DNA of 64,000 bases from Haemophilus pittmaniae (GCF_900186995.1 NZ_LT906463.1:930001-994000); one strand, 5' to 3'. Shown: positions 30,045-40,261, counted from the stretch's first letter. Translations and numbers: made by a program. The notes: generated from the letters alone by a model not told the origin.

Positions 30045-32009
30045 GTGAATTTTAAAAAGTATTTCAGCGCACCAACCCATGAACCGATTCGTGACAAAAA
30101 AGCGGAACGGAATCTGTTCGCACGTCGAACCTTGGTTGCTTTCATCGGCATTTTATTGCTGAGTGGTGTGTTGTTTGCCAATTTATATCAACTGCAGGTT
30201 GTCAATTTTGATACCTACCAAACCCGTTCCAACGGCAACCGTATTAAATTATTACCGCTCGCTCCAACCCGTGGTCTAATCTACGATCGTTACGGTGAGT
30301 TGCTGGCGGAAAACCTCACCTTCTTCGGCCTGTATATCGTACCGGAAAAAACCGAAAATCTTAGTCAAACCCTCGATGAATTGCGCGATGTGGTGGGATT
30401 AACCGATGACGATATTGCGTCCTTTAATAAGGAGCGTCGACGCGGCACCCGTTACACGCCAATCATGTTAAAAGCCAATTTATCCGAAGAGCAAATAGCC
30501 CGTTTCTCGGTAAATCAATATAAATACCCAAGTTTGGATGTGCGTCCCTATTTCAAACGTAATTATCTCTATAGGGATGTGATGACCCATATTTTAGGAT
30601 ATGTGGGACGGATTAATGATAAGGATGTGGAACGTCTAAAAAAAGACGATAAGTTCGCTAATTATGCCGGTTCAACGGATATGGGAAAACTGGGGATTGA
30701 ACGCTATTATGAAGATCAACTGCATGGTTTCACTGGGTTTGAAGAGGTGGAAATTAATAGCCGTGGTAAGGTGATCCGTAAATTACGTGAGCAACCATCA
30801 GTTGCTGGAAAAAGCATTCACCTGACAATTGATTTGGCATTACAACGTTATATTACCGATCTCTTGGCAGGCCAAAAAGGCGCGGTAGTGGTTTTGGATC
30901 CGCAGGATTCCAGCGTGTTGGCGATGGTATCGACGCCAAGCTATGATAACAATTTATTTGTTGATGGCATCTCCGGTGATGATTATCGCCGTTTGCTTAA
31001 TGATCCTGACCGTCCGTTGTACAGTCGTGCCACCCAAGGGGTGTATCCACCGGCCTCAACAGTCAAACCCTTTATTGCGGTTGCTGCATTAACCGAAGGG
31101 ATCGTTACTCCAAGCACCACTATTTACGATCCCGGTTATTGGACTTTACCAGGGTCAACAAAACGTTTCCGCGACTGGAAAAAAACAGGTCACGGCTCTA
31201 TCGATTTAAACAAAGCAATTACCGAGTCGGCGGATACTTACTTCTATCAAGTTGCCTATAACATGGGAATTGACCGTTTGGACGATTGGATGCACCGCTT
31301 TGGATTTGGTGAGCCAACGGGGATTGAAATTCAAGAGGAAGCATCTGCTAACATGCCAAGTAGGGCATGGAAAATGAAGCGTTATAAAAGACCTTGGGTA
31401 CAGGGAGATACCATTTCAGTAGGCATCGGCCAAGGGTATTGGACGGCAACTCCATTACAGGTCGCAAAAGCGACCGCGGTGTTGGTAAATAACGGTAAGG
31501 TAAATACACCGCATTTAATGAAAACGATTGAAGGCGCAACAATTGAACCTTATCAAGATCCATTATTGTACGAGGATATTAAAGAACCAAAACAATCCTA
31601 TTGGGATGCAGCGAAACGCGGTATGTTTAATGTGGTAAATTCAGCAGCCGGCACCGGTCGTAAGGCTTTTATCGGAGCGAATTATCATGTGGCAGGAAAA
31701 TCGGGAACGGCACAGGTTTTCAGCTTAAAAGAAAATCAAAAATATAATGCAGCCGGATTGAAAAAAGAGTTGCATGACCATGCTTGGTTTACCGCTTATG
31801 CACCTTATGAAGCGCCTAAATTGATAGTCACCGTGATTCTTGAAAATGCCGGTGGCGGTTCTAGTAATGCCGCGCCATTGGTTCGACAAATAATGGATTT
31901 TTATTTAAATAAACGCTTACCGGCAATTGAACGAAACGCTGCAAGCGAAAAGGCGGCTGCTAATGAAGTGTCGTCAGTAGGTAGCAAAAGCGGGGAAGGG
32001 GAACAATAG
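30045..32009 (+). CDS. mrdA: Penicillin-binding protein 2
   Basis: Class B transpeptidase of the elongasome in the inner membrane. The 654-residue form starts at GTG 30045 ([14 protein letters not shown]), matching the Haemophilus N terminus; the frame is open further upstream inside rlmH, but that part is not conserved. It has one membrane anchor ([20 protein letters not shown]) and a dimerisation domain with [17 protein letters not shown]. The transpeptidase domain has STVK (S338 nucleophile), SADT and KSGTAQ near residue 552. Its stop overlaps the rodA GTG start. Confidence 0.95.
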   Translation: MNFKKYFSAPTHEPIRDKKAERNLFARRTLVAFIGILLLSGVLFANLYQLQVVNFDTYQTRSNGNRIKLLPLAPTRGLIYDRYGELLAENLTFFGLYIVPEKTENLSQTLDELRDVVGLTDDDIASFNKERRRGTRYTPIMLKANLSEEQIARFSVNQYKYPSLDVRPYFKRNYLYRDVMTHILGYVGRINDKDVERLKKDDKFANYAGSTDMGKLGIERYYEDQLHGFTGFEEVEINSRGKVIRKLREQPSVAGKSIHLTIDLALQRYITDLLAGQKGAVVVLDPQDSSVLAMVSTPSYDNNLFVDGISGDDYRRLLNDPDRPLYSRATQGVYPPASTVKPFIAVAALTEGIVTPSTTIYDPGYWTLPGSTKRFRDWKKTGHGSIDLNKAITESADTYFYQVAYNMGIDRLDDWMHRFGFGEPTGIEIQEEASANMPSRAWKMKRYKRPWVQGDTISVGIGQGYWTATPLQVAKATAVLVNNGKVNTPHLMKTIEGATIEPYQDPLLYEDIKEPKQSYWDAAKRGMFNVVNSAAGTGRKAFIGANYHVAGKSGTAQVFSLKENQKYNAAGLKKELHDHAWFTAYAPYEAPKLIVTVILENAGGGSSNAAPLVRQIMDFYLNKRLPAIERNAASEKAAANEVSSVGSKSGEGEQ

Positions 32010-33124
32010 TGGAAGAAAAAGTACCGTTTTGTCTGCGGGTATGGCAGCGACTGCACATTGATTTACTGCTGTTTCTGGGTTTGGCGGCAGTTACCGGTTA
32101 CGGCATGTTTGTGTTGTATAGTGCATCCGGTGCTAGCGAGACTATGTTCCAAAGCCGAATTATTCAGGTCACTCTAGGTATGGCGGTGATGTTGCTGATG
32201 GCGCAGTTTCCACCAAAGTTTTATCAACGGCTCGCTCCTTATTTGTACTTAATTGGATTGGTGATGCTGATTTTAGTGGATGCTTTTGGGACCACCAGTA
32301 AGGGCGCACAGCGCTGGTTGGATTTGGGGTTTATCCGCTTTCAACCGTCAGAAATCGTCAAATTAGCAGTACCTTTAATGGTTGCTGTGTATTTGGGGAA
32401 TCGTCCATTACCGCCGAAAATGTCGGAAACCTTTATTGCCATTGCAATGATTTTAGTGCCAACTTTGTTAGTGGCTATTCAGCCCGATTTAGGGACATCT
32501 ATTTTAGTGGTTGCTTCCGGACTATTTGTGGTGTTTTTAGCTGGAATGAGTTGGTGGTTGATTTTAGGTGCAGTAGTTGGTTTAGCCGCATTTATTCCGA
32601 TTATGTGGATGTATTTGATGCATGACTACCAGCGTACCCGCGTACTGACACTATTGGACCCGGAAAAAGATCCACTGGGTGCTGGCTATCATATTCTACA
32701 ATCGAAAATTGCCATTGGTTCCGGTGGAATGTGGGGCAAAGGTTGGATGCAGGGAACACAATCACAATTAGAGTTTTTACCTGAACCACATACGGATTTC
32801 ATCTTTGCTGTTCTTAGTGAAGAACATGGATTGATTGGTTTTGCTATTTTAATGGCGATTTATTTGTTTATTATTGTGCGTGGTCTGATGATTGCGGTAA
32901 ACGCCCAAACTTCCTTTGGTCGAATTTTGGCAGGTGCGACCACCTTAATCTTTTTCGTTTATCTTTTTGTAAATATTGGCATGGTAAGCGGTATTTTGCC
33001 GGTAGTCGGCGTACCTTTGCCGTTATTTAGTTACGGCGGGACCTCTTATGTGGCGATAATGGCCAGTTTCGGATTAGTTATGTCGATTCATACCCATAAA
33101 GCCCGTTTTATGCAAGGGAACTAA
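32009..33124 (+). CDS. rodA: Peptidoglycan glycosyltransferase RodA
   Basis: SEDS-family polymerase that works with PBP2. The 371 residues form about ten membrane spans. Typical segments are [35 protein letters not shown] and [16 protein letters not shown] [20 protein letters not shown]. It starts with GTG overlapping the mrdA stop (TAGTG), so the synthase pair is translationally coupled. Confidence 0.95.
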   Translation: MEEKVPFCLRVWQRLHIDLLLFLGLAAVTGYGMFVLYSASGASETMFQSRIIQVTLGMAVMLLMAQFPPKFYQRLAPYLYLIGLVMLILVDAFGTTSKGAQRWLDLGFIRFQPSEIVKLAVPLMVAVYLGNRPLPPKMSETFIAIAMILVPTLLVAIQPDLGTSILVVASGLFVVFLAGMSWWLILGAVVGLAAFIPIMWMYLMHDYQRTRVLTLLDPEKDPLGAGYHILQSKIAIGSGGMWGKGWMQGTQSQLEFLPEPHTDFIFAVLSEEHGLIGFAILMAIYLFIIVRGLMIAVNAQTSFGRILAGATTLIFFVYLFVNIGMVSGILPVVGVPLPLFSYGGTSYVAIMASFGLVMSIHTHKARFMQGN

Positions 33125-33172
33125 TTGCACTTTTGGTTTTCTTACATAGGACTTTATCAACTACTAACGACG

Positions 33173-34039
33173 ATGAATATGCTAAAACATTTGAAAAAAA
33201 GCGGCGCTTTGTTTGCCCTATTAATTGCTGCAACAGCAGTACAGGCCAATGAAACCCACCAGATGTACGGTATTCGTGGCGATAATTTGACGCTCACTAC
33301 TTCTATTGCCAATCCGCAAAGTTACAACGTGAACGGAAAGATTTATACGACCCAAGGAGAAGAGTCGAAATCCTATAGTAAAGAAGGTACGGCTAGCTAT
33401 TATCATTCTAAATTTAATGGTCGCCGCACGGCCAGCGGAGATCGCTACAATTCAAGCGAATTTACCGCGGCTCATAAAACATTACCACTAGGCTCTTATG
33501 CCGTGGTAACTAACTTGGATAATAATCGCAAGGTCATCGTGCGGATTAATGATCGTGGCCCCTTCAGCCATAAACGCTTGATTGATTTATCCGGTGCGGC
33601 TGCTCGAGAGATTGGATTAATTTCTAGTGGAACTGGACAGGTTCGAATTGAAGCCTTACATGTGGATCGCCGCGGTAAGATTTCCGGAGCCGGCACCAAA
33701 ACCTTAGCCAAACATGCTAAAACGCAAGAAGCGGCAGAACGTTTAGTGACTAACGAAAAAAAAAATCCGCAGCTAAACAGCGACAGCACAAAAAATCAAA
33801 AAAATCTTTACGCACTAAAAGTCATCAATCTCAGCTCAAAAAGTCAGGCCGAACAACTCATCACCCAGCTGGATCTCGACGGCATAAAAAGCAACGTTAG
33901 TGCTAATGGTGGTCGTTATGATATCCATTTAGGCCCGCTTAATGATCAAGCTGATGTACAACAATTAAAACGTCAATTACAAAAAATCGGCAACGACAAG
34001 CCATTAATCGTTTATACTTACAACACTAATTCACAATAG
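33173..34039 (+). CDS. rlpA: Septal-ring protein RlpA, DPBB and SPOR domains
   Basis: Periplasmic peptidoglycan-binding protein, in some species a lytic transglycosylase acting on denuded glycan. The chosen ATG (33173) gives 288 residues with a signal peptide ending AVQA; a more upstream TTG at 33125 is open but not needed. There is no lipobox cysteine, unlike E. coli RlpA. The double-psi beta-barrel domain spans GTASYYHSKFNGRRTASGD to IDLSGAAAREIGL. The C-terminal SPOR domain begins NLYALKVINLSSKSQAEQLI. An A10 tract at 33756-33765 lies between the two domains. Confidence 0.9.
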   Translation: MNMLKHLKKSGALFALLIAATAVQANETHQMYGIRGDNLTLTTSIANPQSYNVNGKIYTTQGEESKSYSKEGTASYYHSKFNGRRTASGDRYNSSEFTAAHKTLPLGSYAVVTNLDNNRKVIVRINDRGPFSHKRLIDLSGAAAREIGLISSGTGQVRIEALHVDRRGKISGAGTKTLAKHAKTQEAAERLVTNEKKNPQLNSDSTKNQKNLYALKVINLSSKSQAEQLITQLDLDGIKSNVSANGGRYDIHLGPLNDQADVQQLKRQLQKIGNDKPLIVYTYNTNSQ

Positions 34040-34047
34040 GAAATCTT

Positions 34048-35235
34048 ATGTTAAAGCAAACTGCAAAATTATCTAAAGTTGCCTTGTTAGCCGGCGTATT
34101 GGCTTATGGTGCAAGCGTCCAGGCGGAGGATATGCAATATGGCATTACAGTACCGGATGTTAATGCACAAACCTATATTCTAATGGACTACAACTCTGGT
34201 GCAGTGTTGGCAGCACTTAACCCGGACCAACGTCAATATCCCGCTTCCCTGACCAAAATGATGACCAGCTACGTGGTTGGTGCAGCCTTAAAACAAGGCA
34301 AAATTCATAATACCGATATGGTGACTATTGGGGAAAGTGCTTGGGGACGTAACTTTCCGGATTCCTCTAAAATGTTCCTCAACCTCAATCAACAGGTTTC
34401 AGTGGGGGATTTAAATAAAGGTGTGATCATCGTTTCCGGCAATGATGCTTGTGTGGCATTGGCAGAGCATATTTCCGGCACGGTAACAAATTTCGTTGAT
34501 ACCATGAATAAATATGTGGATCAATTTGGTTTGAAAAATACCCATTTCACTACGCCGCATGGCCTAGATGATCCAAACCAATTCTCTTCTGCTCGCGATA
34601 TGGCAATTATCGGTTCCCATATTATTCGTGATCTTCCAAACGAATATGCGATTTATGCGGAAAAAGAGTTTACCTTTAACAAAATCAAACAACCAAACCG
34701 CAATGGTTTATTGTGGGATAAAACATTAAATGTGGATGGTATGAAAACCGGCCACACCAGCCAAGCCGGCTATAACTTGGTAGCCTCTGCGGTCAGTCCA
34801 AATAATATGCGTTTGATTTCTGTGGTGATGGGAGTGCCTACCTATAAAGGCCGCGAAGTGGAAAGCAAAAAATTGCTACAATGGGGTTTCGCTAATTTCG
34901 ACACCTTAAAAACCCTAGAAGCTGGCAAAGAAATCTCCGAACAACCGGTTTATTACGGTGATAAAGGCAATGTAAAACTTGGTGTTTTACAGGATAGCTT
35001 CATTACCGTGCCAAAAGGTCGTCAAGGTGATTTGAAAGCGCGTTATGATTTGGATAACAAATACTTGCAAGCGCCATTAGCCAAAGGCCAAGTAGTCGGT
35101 AAAGTGGTTTATCAATTAGATGGTAAAGACGTTGCTGTGGTAAATTTACAGGCAATGGACGAAGTCGCTGAAGGTGGTATTTTTGGTAAAGCTTGGGACT
35201 GGTTAGTATTAACCGTGAAAGGTCTCTTTTCCTAA
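34048..35235 (+). CDS. dacA: D-alanyl-D-alanine carboxypeptidase (PBP5/6 type)
   Basis: Low-molecular-weight PBP that trims the terminal D-Ala from stem peptides. The 395-residue protein has a signal peptide with cleavage after SVQA (residue 26). Catalytic motifs are SLTK at 67-70, SGND in VIIVSGNDACVALAEH and KTG in VDGMKTGHTSQAGYN. The C terminus is an amphipathic membrane-binding helix (FGKAWDWLVLTVKGLFS). It starts 8 bp after rlpA and is followed by a strong terminator. Confidence 0.96.
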   Translation: MLKQTAKLSKVALLAGVLAYGASVQAEDMQYGITVPDVNAQTYILMDYNSGAVLAALNPDQRQYPASLTKMMTSYVVGAALKQGKIHNTDMVTIGESAWGRNFPDSSKMFLNLNQQVSVGDLNKGVIIVSGNDACVALAEHISGTVTNFVDTMNKYVDQFGLKNTHFTTPHGLDDPNQFSSARDMAIIGSHIIRDLPNEYAIYAEKEFTFNKIKQPNRNGLLWDKTLNVDGMKTGHTSQAGYNLVASAVSPNNMRLISVVMGVPTYKGREVESKKLLQWGFANFDTLKTLEAGKEISEQPVYYGDKGNVKLGVLQDSFITVPKGRQGDLKARYDLDNKYLQAPLAKGQVVGKVVYQLDGKDVAVVNLQAMDEVAEGGIFGKAWDWLVLTVKGLFS

Positions 35236-35279
35236 TCACCTTGAAAAATCGGGATTCCTTCCCATATAAGGACATAATG

Positions 35280-35305
35280 GGGCAGATTTCCAAATCTGCC
35301 CTTTT
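35280..35305 (+). terminator. Rho-independent terminator of dacA
   Basis: GGGCAGATTT and AAATCTGCCC form a perfect 10-bp stem with a two-base loop, followed by TTTT. It closes the mrdA-rodA-rlpA-dacA run before ybeD. Confidence 0.85.
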
Positions 35306-35335
35306 GTTGTGATAAATACAATGGAGAAATAACTT

Positions 35336-35614
35336 ATGGCAACTCAACAAGATTATGAAAAACTAAAAGAATTAATGGAATTTCCAACCCAGCTCACTTT
35401 TAAAGTCGCCGGGGTCAACCGTGAAAATTTGGCACAAGATTTAATTAGCGTGGTGCAACGTTATGTGCCGGGAGATTATATTCCGAAGGAAAAACGCTCC
35501 AGTAAAGGTAGTTACAATTCCGTATCAATTGATGTGTTGGTGAATAATTTTGAGCAAGTTGAGACACTTTACAAAGAGTTGGCAAAAGTTGACGGCGTAA
35601 AAATGGTGATCTAA
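35336..35614 (+). CDS. ybeD: YbeD/DUF493 family protein
   Basis: A 92-residue cytoplasmic protein with the DUF493 ACT-like fold: LMEFPTQLTFKVAGVNRENL at the start, then SKGSYNSVSIDVLVNNFEQV and a terminal VDGVKMVI. Its function is not established. It sits between dacA and lipB, as in E. coli. Its stop codon directly abuts the lipB ATG. Confidence 0.93.
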   Translation: MATQQDYEKLKELMEFPTQLTFKVAGVNRENLAQDLISVVQRYVPGDYIPKEKRSSKGSYNSVSIDVLVNNFEQVETLYKELAKVDGVKMVI

Positions 35615-36250
35615 ATGACGGAACTTATCGTGCGCCAGCTTGGTTTGCAGGATTACCAAAGCGTGTGGCAAAAAATGCAACAATTTACAGATAATCGGGA
35701 TGCGCAAACCGCCGATGAAATTTGGTTGGTGGAGCACCCGCCGGTGTTTACCCAAGGACAGGCCGGTAAACCGGAGCATTTATTGCAGCGTAGCGATATT
35801 CCCGTGGTGCAATCGGATCGTGGTGGACAAATTACCTATCATGGGCCGGGCCAGCAAATTATGTATGTACTGATCGATGTAAAACGCCATGCCGAGCTTA
35901 ATGTGCGTCAACTGGTAACCGCCTTGGAACAAAGTGTGGTACGCACCTTGGCTAATTATGGCATTGCAGCTTACGCTAAACCGGATGCTCCGGGCGTGTA
36001 TATTGAGGGAAAAAAAATCTGCTCTCTGGGACTGCGGATTCGTAAAGGTTGTTCCTTTCATGGATTGGCTTTTAACATCCAAATGGATTTAGCACCTTTT
36101 CATTATATTAATCCATGTGGCTATGCAGGCTTAGAAATGTGTCAATTAGCGGATTTCATTCCGGCGGAAGAAGCGGTTTGTAGTAAGGTTTCACCCAAAT
36201 TAATTAAACACTTTGCCGAACTTTTAGACTATAATGTCACAAATTTTTAA
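35615..36250 (+). CDS. lipB: Octanoyl-[ACP]:protein octanoyltransferase
   Basis: Transfers octanoyl groups from ACP to lipoyl domains, the first step of lipoate assembly. The 211 residues contain the signature [20 protein letters not shown], the catalytic lysine region [20 protein letters not shown] and the cysteine in [14 protein letters not shown]. It begins at the base following the ybeD stop. Confidence 0.95.
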   Translation: MTELIVRQLGLQDYQSVWQKMQQFTDNRDAQTADEIWLVEHPPVFTQGQAGKPEHLLQRSDIPVVQSDRGGQITYHGPGQQIMYVLIDVKRHAELNVRQLVTALEQSVVRTLANYGIAAYAKPDAPGVYIEGKKICSLGLRIRKGCSFHGLAFNIQMDLAPFHYINPCGYAGLEMCQLADFIPAEEAVCSKVSPKLIKHFAELLDYNVTNF

Positions 36251-36261
36251 CATTATATTTT

Positions 36262-36286
36262 AAATGCCCCTTGGGCATTTTCTTTT
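36262..36286 (+). terminator. Hairpin between lipB and lipA
   Basis: AAATGCCC and GGGCATTT form a stem with a three-base loop followed by TCTTTT. It ends only 10 bp before the lipA start, so it may act as an attenuator and may be relieved by ribosomes leaving lipB. Confidence 0.65.
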
Positions 36287-36296
36287 AGGAAAGGCT

Positions 36297-37259
36297 ATGT
36301 CAACTCCCTTCAAAATGGAACGCGGCGTCAAATATCGCGATGCTGCGAAAACCTCAGTGATTCCGGTCAAAAATATCGATCCCAATCAAACCCTATTGAA
36401 AAAACCGGAATGGATGAAAATCAAATTACCGGCCAGCTCGATGAAAATCGACAGTATTAAAAACGGTATGCGCCGTCATGGTTTGCATTCAGTTTGTGAA
36501 GAAGCCAGCTGTCCGAATTTGCACGAATGTTTCAACCATGGCACGGCCACTTTTATGATTCTGGGCGCCATTTGTACCCGTCGTTGTCCATTTTGTGATG
36601 TAGCACATGGCAAACCGCTGCCACCGGATCCCCAAGAGCCAATTAAATTGGCCGAAACCATTGCTGATATGAAGCTAAAATACGTGGTAATTACCTCCGT
36701 AGACCGTGATGATTTAGCGGATCGCGGCGCCGGTCATTTTGCCGATTGTGTACGGGAAATTCGCGCACTTAACCCGGGGATTAAAATTGAAATCCTAGTG
36801 CCGGATTTCCGCGGGCGTATCACTCAAGCCTTGGAAAAACTAAAAGATAACCCGCCGGATGTGTTTAACCACAACTTAGAGAACGTACCTCGTTTGTATA
36901 AGGAGATTCGTCCGGGTGCCGACTATCAATGGTCGCTTAAACTGTTGCACGACTTTAAACAAATGTTCCCAGACATTCCGACTAAATCAGGCTTAATGGT
37001 GGGCTTAGGTGAAACTAACGAAGAAATTTTACAAGTGATGGCCGACTTGCGTGCCAATGGCGTCACTATGCTGACCTTAGGACAATATTTGCAGCCAAGT
37101 CGTCACCATTTGCCGGTCGCACGGTATGTGCATCCGACAGAATTCGATGAATTCCGTGAAAAAGCCAATGCAATGGGATTTGAACACGCCGCTTGTGGGC
37201 CTTTCGTGCGCTCTTCCTATCATGCCGACTTACAAGCCAGTGGTGGATTGGTGAAATAA
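36297..37259 (+). CDS. lipA: Lipoyl synthase
   Basis: Radical-SAM enzyme that inserts two sulfurs into octanoyl-lipoyl domains. The chosen ATG has AGGAAAGG upstream and gives 320 residues; an earlier in-frame ATG at 36264 is inside a hairpin. Two iron-sulfur motifs are visible: [12 protein letters not shown] for the auxiliary cluster and [10 protein letters not shown] for the radical-SAM cluster. The C-terminal [11 protein letters not shown] carries the conserved serine. Confidence 0.96.
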   Translation: MSTPFKMERGVKYRDAAKTSVIPVKNIDPNQTLLKKPEWMKIKLPASSMKIDSIKNGMRRHGLHSVCEEASCPNLHECFNHGTATFMILGAICTRRCPFCDVAHGKPLPPDPQEPIKLAETIADMKLKYVVITSVDRDDLADRGAGHFADCVREIRALNPGIKIEILVPDFRGRITQALEKLKDNPPDVFNHNLENVPRLYKEIRPGADYQWSLKLLHDFKQMFPDIPTKSGLMVGLGETNEEILQVMADLRANGVTMLTLGQYLQPSRHHLPVARYVHPTEFDEFREKANAMGFEHAACGPFVRSSYHADLQASGGLVK

Positions 37260-37286
37260 TCACGAACAAAATTCAGCCAATAATAT

Positions 37287-37312
37287 AAAGGGACGGTTTC
37301 AACCGTCCCTTT
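37287..37312. terminator. Bidirectional terminator downstream of lipA
   Basis: AAAGGGACGGTT and AACCGTCCCTTT form a perfect 12-bp stem with a two-base loop. It follows lipA by about 28 bp. pgeF on the opposite strand ends further downstream, beyond a repeat copy. Confidence 0.8.
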
Positions 37313-37329
37313 GTGTTTTCGCTGGTTTT

Positions 37330-37404
37330 AAACGCCCCGAGTAAAATAAAAGTTTTTGCTAAAATCAATGCTAAGTTATTGATTTTATTGATATTTATTT
37401 AAAA
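37330..37404 (+). repeat. Dispersed 75-bp intergenic repeat, copy 6
   Basis: AAACGCCCC, a short T run, AAAATCAATGCTAAGTTATT and the core GATTTTATTG, then ATATTTATTTAAAA. In this copy AAAATCAAT and ATTGATTTT form a direct hairpin with an 8-base loop. The tail TTGATATTTATTTAAAA is shared with copy 9. It lies between the convergent genes lipA and pgeF. Confidence 0.75.
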
Positions 37405-37459
37405 ATATAGCAGAGTAAGGATAGATATAAAATTGGCCGCTTAAAACGGCCAATATCGC

Positions 37460-38194
37460 TTATTCGAACCAAATCAGGCTGGCCATGCGGCCGGTTTGAT
37501 TGTCACGACGGTAGGAGAAAAAGCGCGCGGCATCGTGGAAGGTACAATGTTCTCCACCGCTGATCTCATGGATACCGAGTTTATTCAAACGTTGACGGGC
37601 AATTTGGTAGAGATCGCCGAGATATTTACCCGGAGCGCTTGGATCTTCACGGAAAGCCAAACGGGCATTCGGATCGACCGCCACAAATTGCGCAATCACA
37701 TCTTCACCTACTTGGAAGGCATCGGGGCCAATAGCCGGTCCAAGCCAAGCCATAATGTTGCTAGCCGCTCCGCTAAATTGCGCAACGGTTTCTTCCAGCA
37801 CACCATCACATAATCCGCGCCAGCCTGCATGTGCAGCGGCCACTTGGCATCCGTCCTTATCGCAAAACAATACCGGCAAGCAATCAGCGGTCATCACTAA
37901 ACAGATCTGGGAGGCCTGTTTGCTGTAGGTTGCATCGGCATCAAGATTATCGCCTTGATAAGGCAATTCAATCACACGGGTGCTGTGGGTTTGATTAAGG
38001 AATAGCGGCTGTTGTGGCAGCTTGAAGCGTTCTTCTAATAAGCGACGGTTAGCCGCTACGCTGGCCGGATCGTCACCCACATGGCCGCCTAAGTTAAAAC
38101 TGTCAAATGGCGCTTGGCTGACACCATTGGTACGAATGGTGGTGAGCGCATGCACATGGGCGGGAGCTGCCCAACGGGGAAAAATTGCCTGCAT
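37460..38194 (-). CDS. pgeF: YfiH/PgeF multicopper-like (laccase-domain) protein
   Basis: A 244-residue member of the DUF152 family. Relatives are reported as purine nucleoside phosphorylases or, as PgeF, as editing enzymes that remove L-Ser-containing peptidoglycan precursors. Zinc-ligand motifs are present: LNQTHSTRVIEL, TADCLPVLFCDKDG and AAAHAGWRGLCDGVL. The C terminus FFSYRRDNQTGRMASLIW is typical. It follows rluD by one base on the same strand, a conserved pairing. Confidence 0.92.
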   Translation of the reverse strand: MQAIFPRWAAPAHVHALTTIRTNGVSQAPFDSFNLGGHVGDDPASVAANRRLLEERFKLPQQPLFLNQTHSTRVIELPYQGDNLDADATYSKQASQICLVMTADCLPVLFCDKDGCQVAAAHAGWRGLCDGVLEETVAQFSGAASNIMAWLGPAIGPDAFQVGEDVIAQFVAVDPNARLAFREDPSAPGKYLGDLYQIARQRLNKLGIHEISGGEHCTFHDAARFFSYRRDNQTGRMASLIWFE

Positions 38195-38195
38195 A

Positions 38196-39170
38196 TTAAT
38201 AATCCAATTCGTCTTTATGGGCTTGATAATCGGCTTTTAGGGCCTGAATCAGTTCAACAAAATCCGCCGGTAATGGGGCGTACCATTCCATCAACTCGCC
38301 ACTGATTGGATGATGTAATCGCAACATCACGGCGTGCAATGCTTGGCGTTTAAAGTTGCGCAATACCGTTAAAAATTGCTCATCGGCATCCTTTGGTGGA
38401 CGCGGTCGGCCACCGTAGGTTTGATCACCCAACAGCGGATGCGCAATATGTGCCATATGTACACGGATTTGGTGGGTACGACCGGTTTCCAAGCGTAAGC
38501 GTAAGCGGGTGTAATTGCGGAAATGTTCCATAACCCGATAATGGGTCACCGCCGGTTTGCCTAGTGGATGCACCGCCATCAAGGTGCGTTTGGTTGGATG
38601 GCGCGCCATTGGTTGTTCCACGGTACCACCCTTGGTCATAATGCCAGAGGCGACGGCTTCATATTCGCGGGTGATTTTGCGTTTTTGTAAATCGCGCACC
38701 AGCTGAGTTTGTGCCGGAATGGTTTTAGCCACCACCATTAATCCGGTGGTGTCCTTATCCAAGCGGTGCACAATTCCGGCTCGCGGCACTTCGGCAATGG
38801 CCGGATAATGGTAAAGTAGTGCGTTGAGAACGGTACCGCTTGGATTACCGGCACCCGGGTGAACCACTAAATCCTTCGGTTTGTTGATCACCAAAATATC
38901 ATCGTCTTCATACACAATATCCAATGGAATATTCTGTGCTTCGAAGCGGTTTTCATCTTCGATTTCTACGTTAATTTCAACGGTTTCGCCACCGAAAACT
39001 TTAGCTCGCGGTACGTTTGCCAGTTGGCCGTTTAGGCTGACTTTGCCTTCTTCAATCCAGACTTTTAGGCGGGAACGGGAATAATCGGGGAAAAGTTCGG
39101 CAAGGGTTTGATCCAAGCGTTGTCCCATGTGCTCGGGGGCAACGAAGGCCGAAAGGGTAATTTGTGGCAT
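38196..39170 (-). CDS. rluD: 23S rRNA pseudouridine synthase RluD
   Basis: Makes the pseudouridines of 23S rRNA helix 69. The 324-residue protein has an N-terminal S4 RNA-binding domain (GQRLDQTLAELFPDYSRSRL) and a catalytic domain with GIVHRLDKDTTGLMVVAKT, where the aspartate is the nucleophile. LRLETGRTHQIRVHMAHIAH and PLLGDQTYGG follow. It is divergent from bamD, with a shared 98-bp intergenic region. Confidence 0.95.
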   Translation of the reverse strand: MPQITLSAFVAPEHMGQRLDQTLAELFPDYSRSRLKVWIEEGKVSLNGQLANVPRAKVFGGETVEINVEIEDENRFEAQNIPLDIVYEDDDILVINKPKDLVVHPGAGNPSGTVLNALLYHYPAIAEVPRAGIVHRLDKDTTGLMVVAKTIPAQTQLVRDLQKRKITREYEAVASGIMTKGGTVEQPMARHPTKRTLMAVHPLGKPAVTHYRVMEHFRNYTRLRLRLETGRTHQIRVHMAHIAHPLLGDQTYGGRPRPPKDADEQFLTVLRNFKRQALHAVMLRLHHPISGELMEWYAPLPADFVELIQALKADYQAHKDELDY

Positions 39171-39196
39171 AAAATCGCTCTCAAGAGTTTAAAAAG

Positions 39197-39225
39197 TTGG
39201 CTTATTGCCTAATGTTCTATACAAT
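39197..39225 (+). promoter_or_regulatory. Promoter of bamD
   Basis: TTGGCT (39197-39202) and TACAAT (39220-39225) are separated by exactly 17 bp and lie about 44 bp upstream of the bamD ATG, a good sigma-70 arrangement. Confidence 0.65.
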
Positions 39226-39268
39226 ACCGCGCAATTGTATCTTATTTATCGGAATTAAGGAAAACACA

Positions 39269-40087
39269 ATGCGTAAAATGAAATCCTTCGCCGTGGCAGC
39301 CCTTGCGGCACTTGCGGTGGTTGGTTGTAGCAGTAATAATAAAGAAGTTGAACAAGCCTCAGTAAACGAACTGTATAACAAGGGGAGCAGCGCGCTGCAA
39401 GAGGGTAGTTTCACCGATTCCATTCGCTACTTAAACGCCGTGACCACCCGTTTCCCGGGTTCGACCTATCAAGAGCAAGCCATGTTGGATCTAATTTATG
39501 CCAACTACAAGGCGCAGGATTACACAGCAACCTTGATGACAATCGATAGTTATCTGAATCAATTCCCGCAAAGCCCAAATCGTGATTATGCGGTATATAT
39601 GGCCGGTTTAACCAATTTGGCAACCGCCGATAACGCAATTCAAGATTTCTTTGGAATTGACCGTTCCACCCGTGAAAATACCTCGTTGAAAACTGCGTTT
39701 TCCAACTTCCAAAGTTTGGTACGTGCATTCCCGCAAAGCCCATATTCACAAGATGCTTTAGCGCGTATGGCCTACATCAAAGATATGTTAGCGCGTCATG
39801 AATTGGATATTGCTAAATTCTATTATAAACGTGATGCCTACGTAGCTACTGCGAACCGAGTAGTGGGCATGTTACAGCTTTATCCGGATGCTAAAGCTAC
39901 CTACGATGCATTACCGTTAATGCGTGATTCCTACGAAAAAATGGGCTTAAAAACCCTCGCTGAACAAACTCAACAGGTGATCAATGCAAACCAAAATAAA
40001 CAATTTGGCGAAGTGAAGAAACCTGAAGAGCCAAGCCTTATCGAGCGTGTATTACCTTGGTTCGGTGGCAAGAAAGAACAGCAATAA
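39269..40087 (+). CDS. bamD: BAM complex lipoprotein BamD
   Basis: Outer-membrane lipoprotein of the BAM complex (also called ComL). The ATG at 39269 is preceded by TAAGGA and gives 272 residues; an in-frame frame opening at 39197 overlaps the promoter. The lipoprotein signal ends in the lipobox VVGC near residue 20. TPR-like repeats follow, such as LYNKGSSALQEGSFTDSIRY and AVTTRFPGSTYQEQAMLDLI. It is followed by two strong terminators. Confidence 0.95.
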   Translation: MRKMKSFAVAALAALAVVGCSSNNKEVEQASVNELYNKGSSALQEGSFTDSIRYLNAVTTRFPGSTYQEQAMLDLIYANYKAQDYTATLMTIDSYLNQFPQSPNRDYAVYMAGLTNLATADNAIQDFFGIDRSTRENTSLKTAFSNFQSLVRAFPQSPYSQDALARMAYIKDMLARHELDIAKFYYKRDAYVATANRVVGMLQLYPDAKATYDALPLMRDSYEKMGLKTLAEQTQQVINANQNKQFGEVKKPEEPSLIERVLPWFGGKKEQQ

Positions 40088-40100
40088 TCGCAGGCAACAT

Positions 40101-40130
40101 AAAAGGGCGTTTGAAACGCCCTTTTTTATA
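40101..40130 (+). terminator. First terminator after bamD
   Basis: AAAAGGGCGTTT and AAACGCCCTTTT form a perfect stem with a one-base loop, with a T run continuing. It starts 14 bp after the stop codon. Confidence 0.85.
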
Positions 40131-40138
40131 TCTGAAAT

Positions 40139-40170
40139 ACAAGGGATGGTTGTTACCATCCCTTGTTTTT
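40139..40170. terminator. Second terminator after bamD
   Basis: ACAAGGGATGGT and ACCATCCCTTGT form a perfect 12-bp stem around TTGT-type loop bases, followed by TTTTTT. Two terminators in tandem separate bamD from the convergent ruvX gene, with a dispersed repeat copy after them. Confidence 0.8.
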
Positions 40171-40179
40171 TAGGTGCAT

Positions 40180-40256
40180 AAACGCCCCATCGAAAATTGG
40201 AGTTTTGCTAAAAAATCAACTCTAAGTCATTGATTTTATTAGGGTTGGTTTGGAAA
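40180..40256 (+). repeat. Dispersed 75-bp intergenic repeat, copy 7
   Basis: AAACGCCCC, AAAATTGGAGTTTTGC, AAAAAATCAACTCTAAGTC, ATTGATTTTATTA and GGGTTGGTTT. It lies between the bamD terminators and the ruvX stop, in a convergent intergenic region. It is one of the closest copies to the consensus. Confidence 0.75.
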
Positions 40257-40261
40257 TGGGA

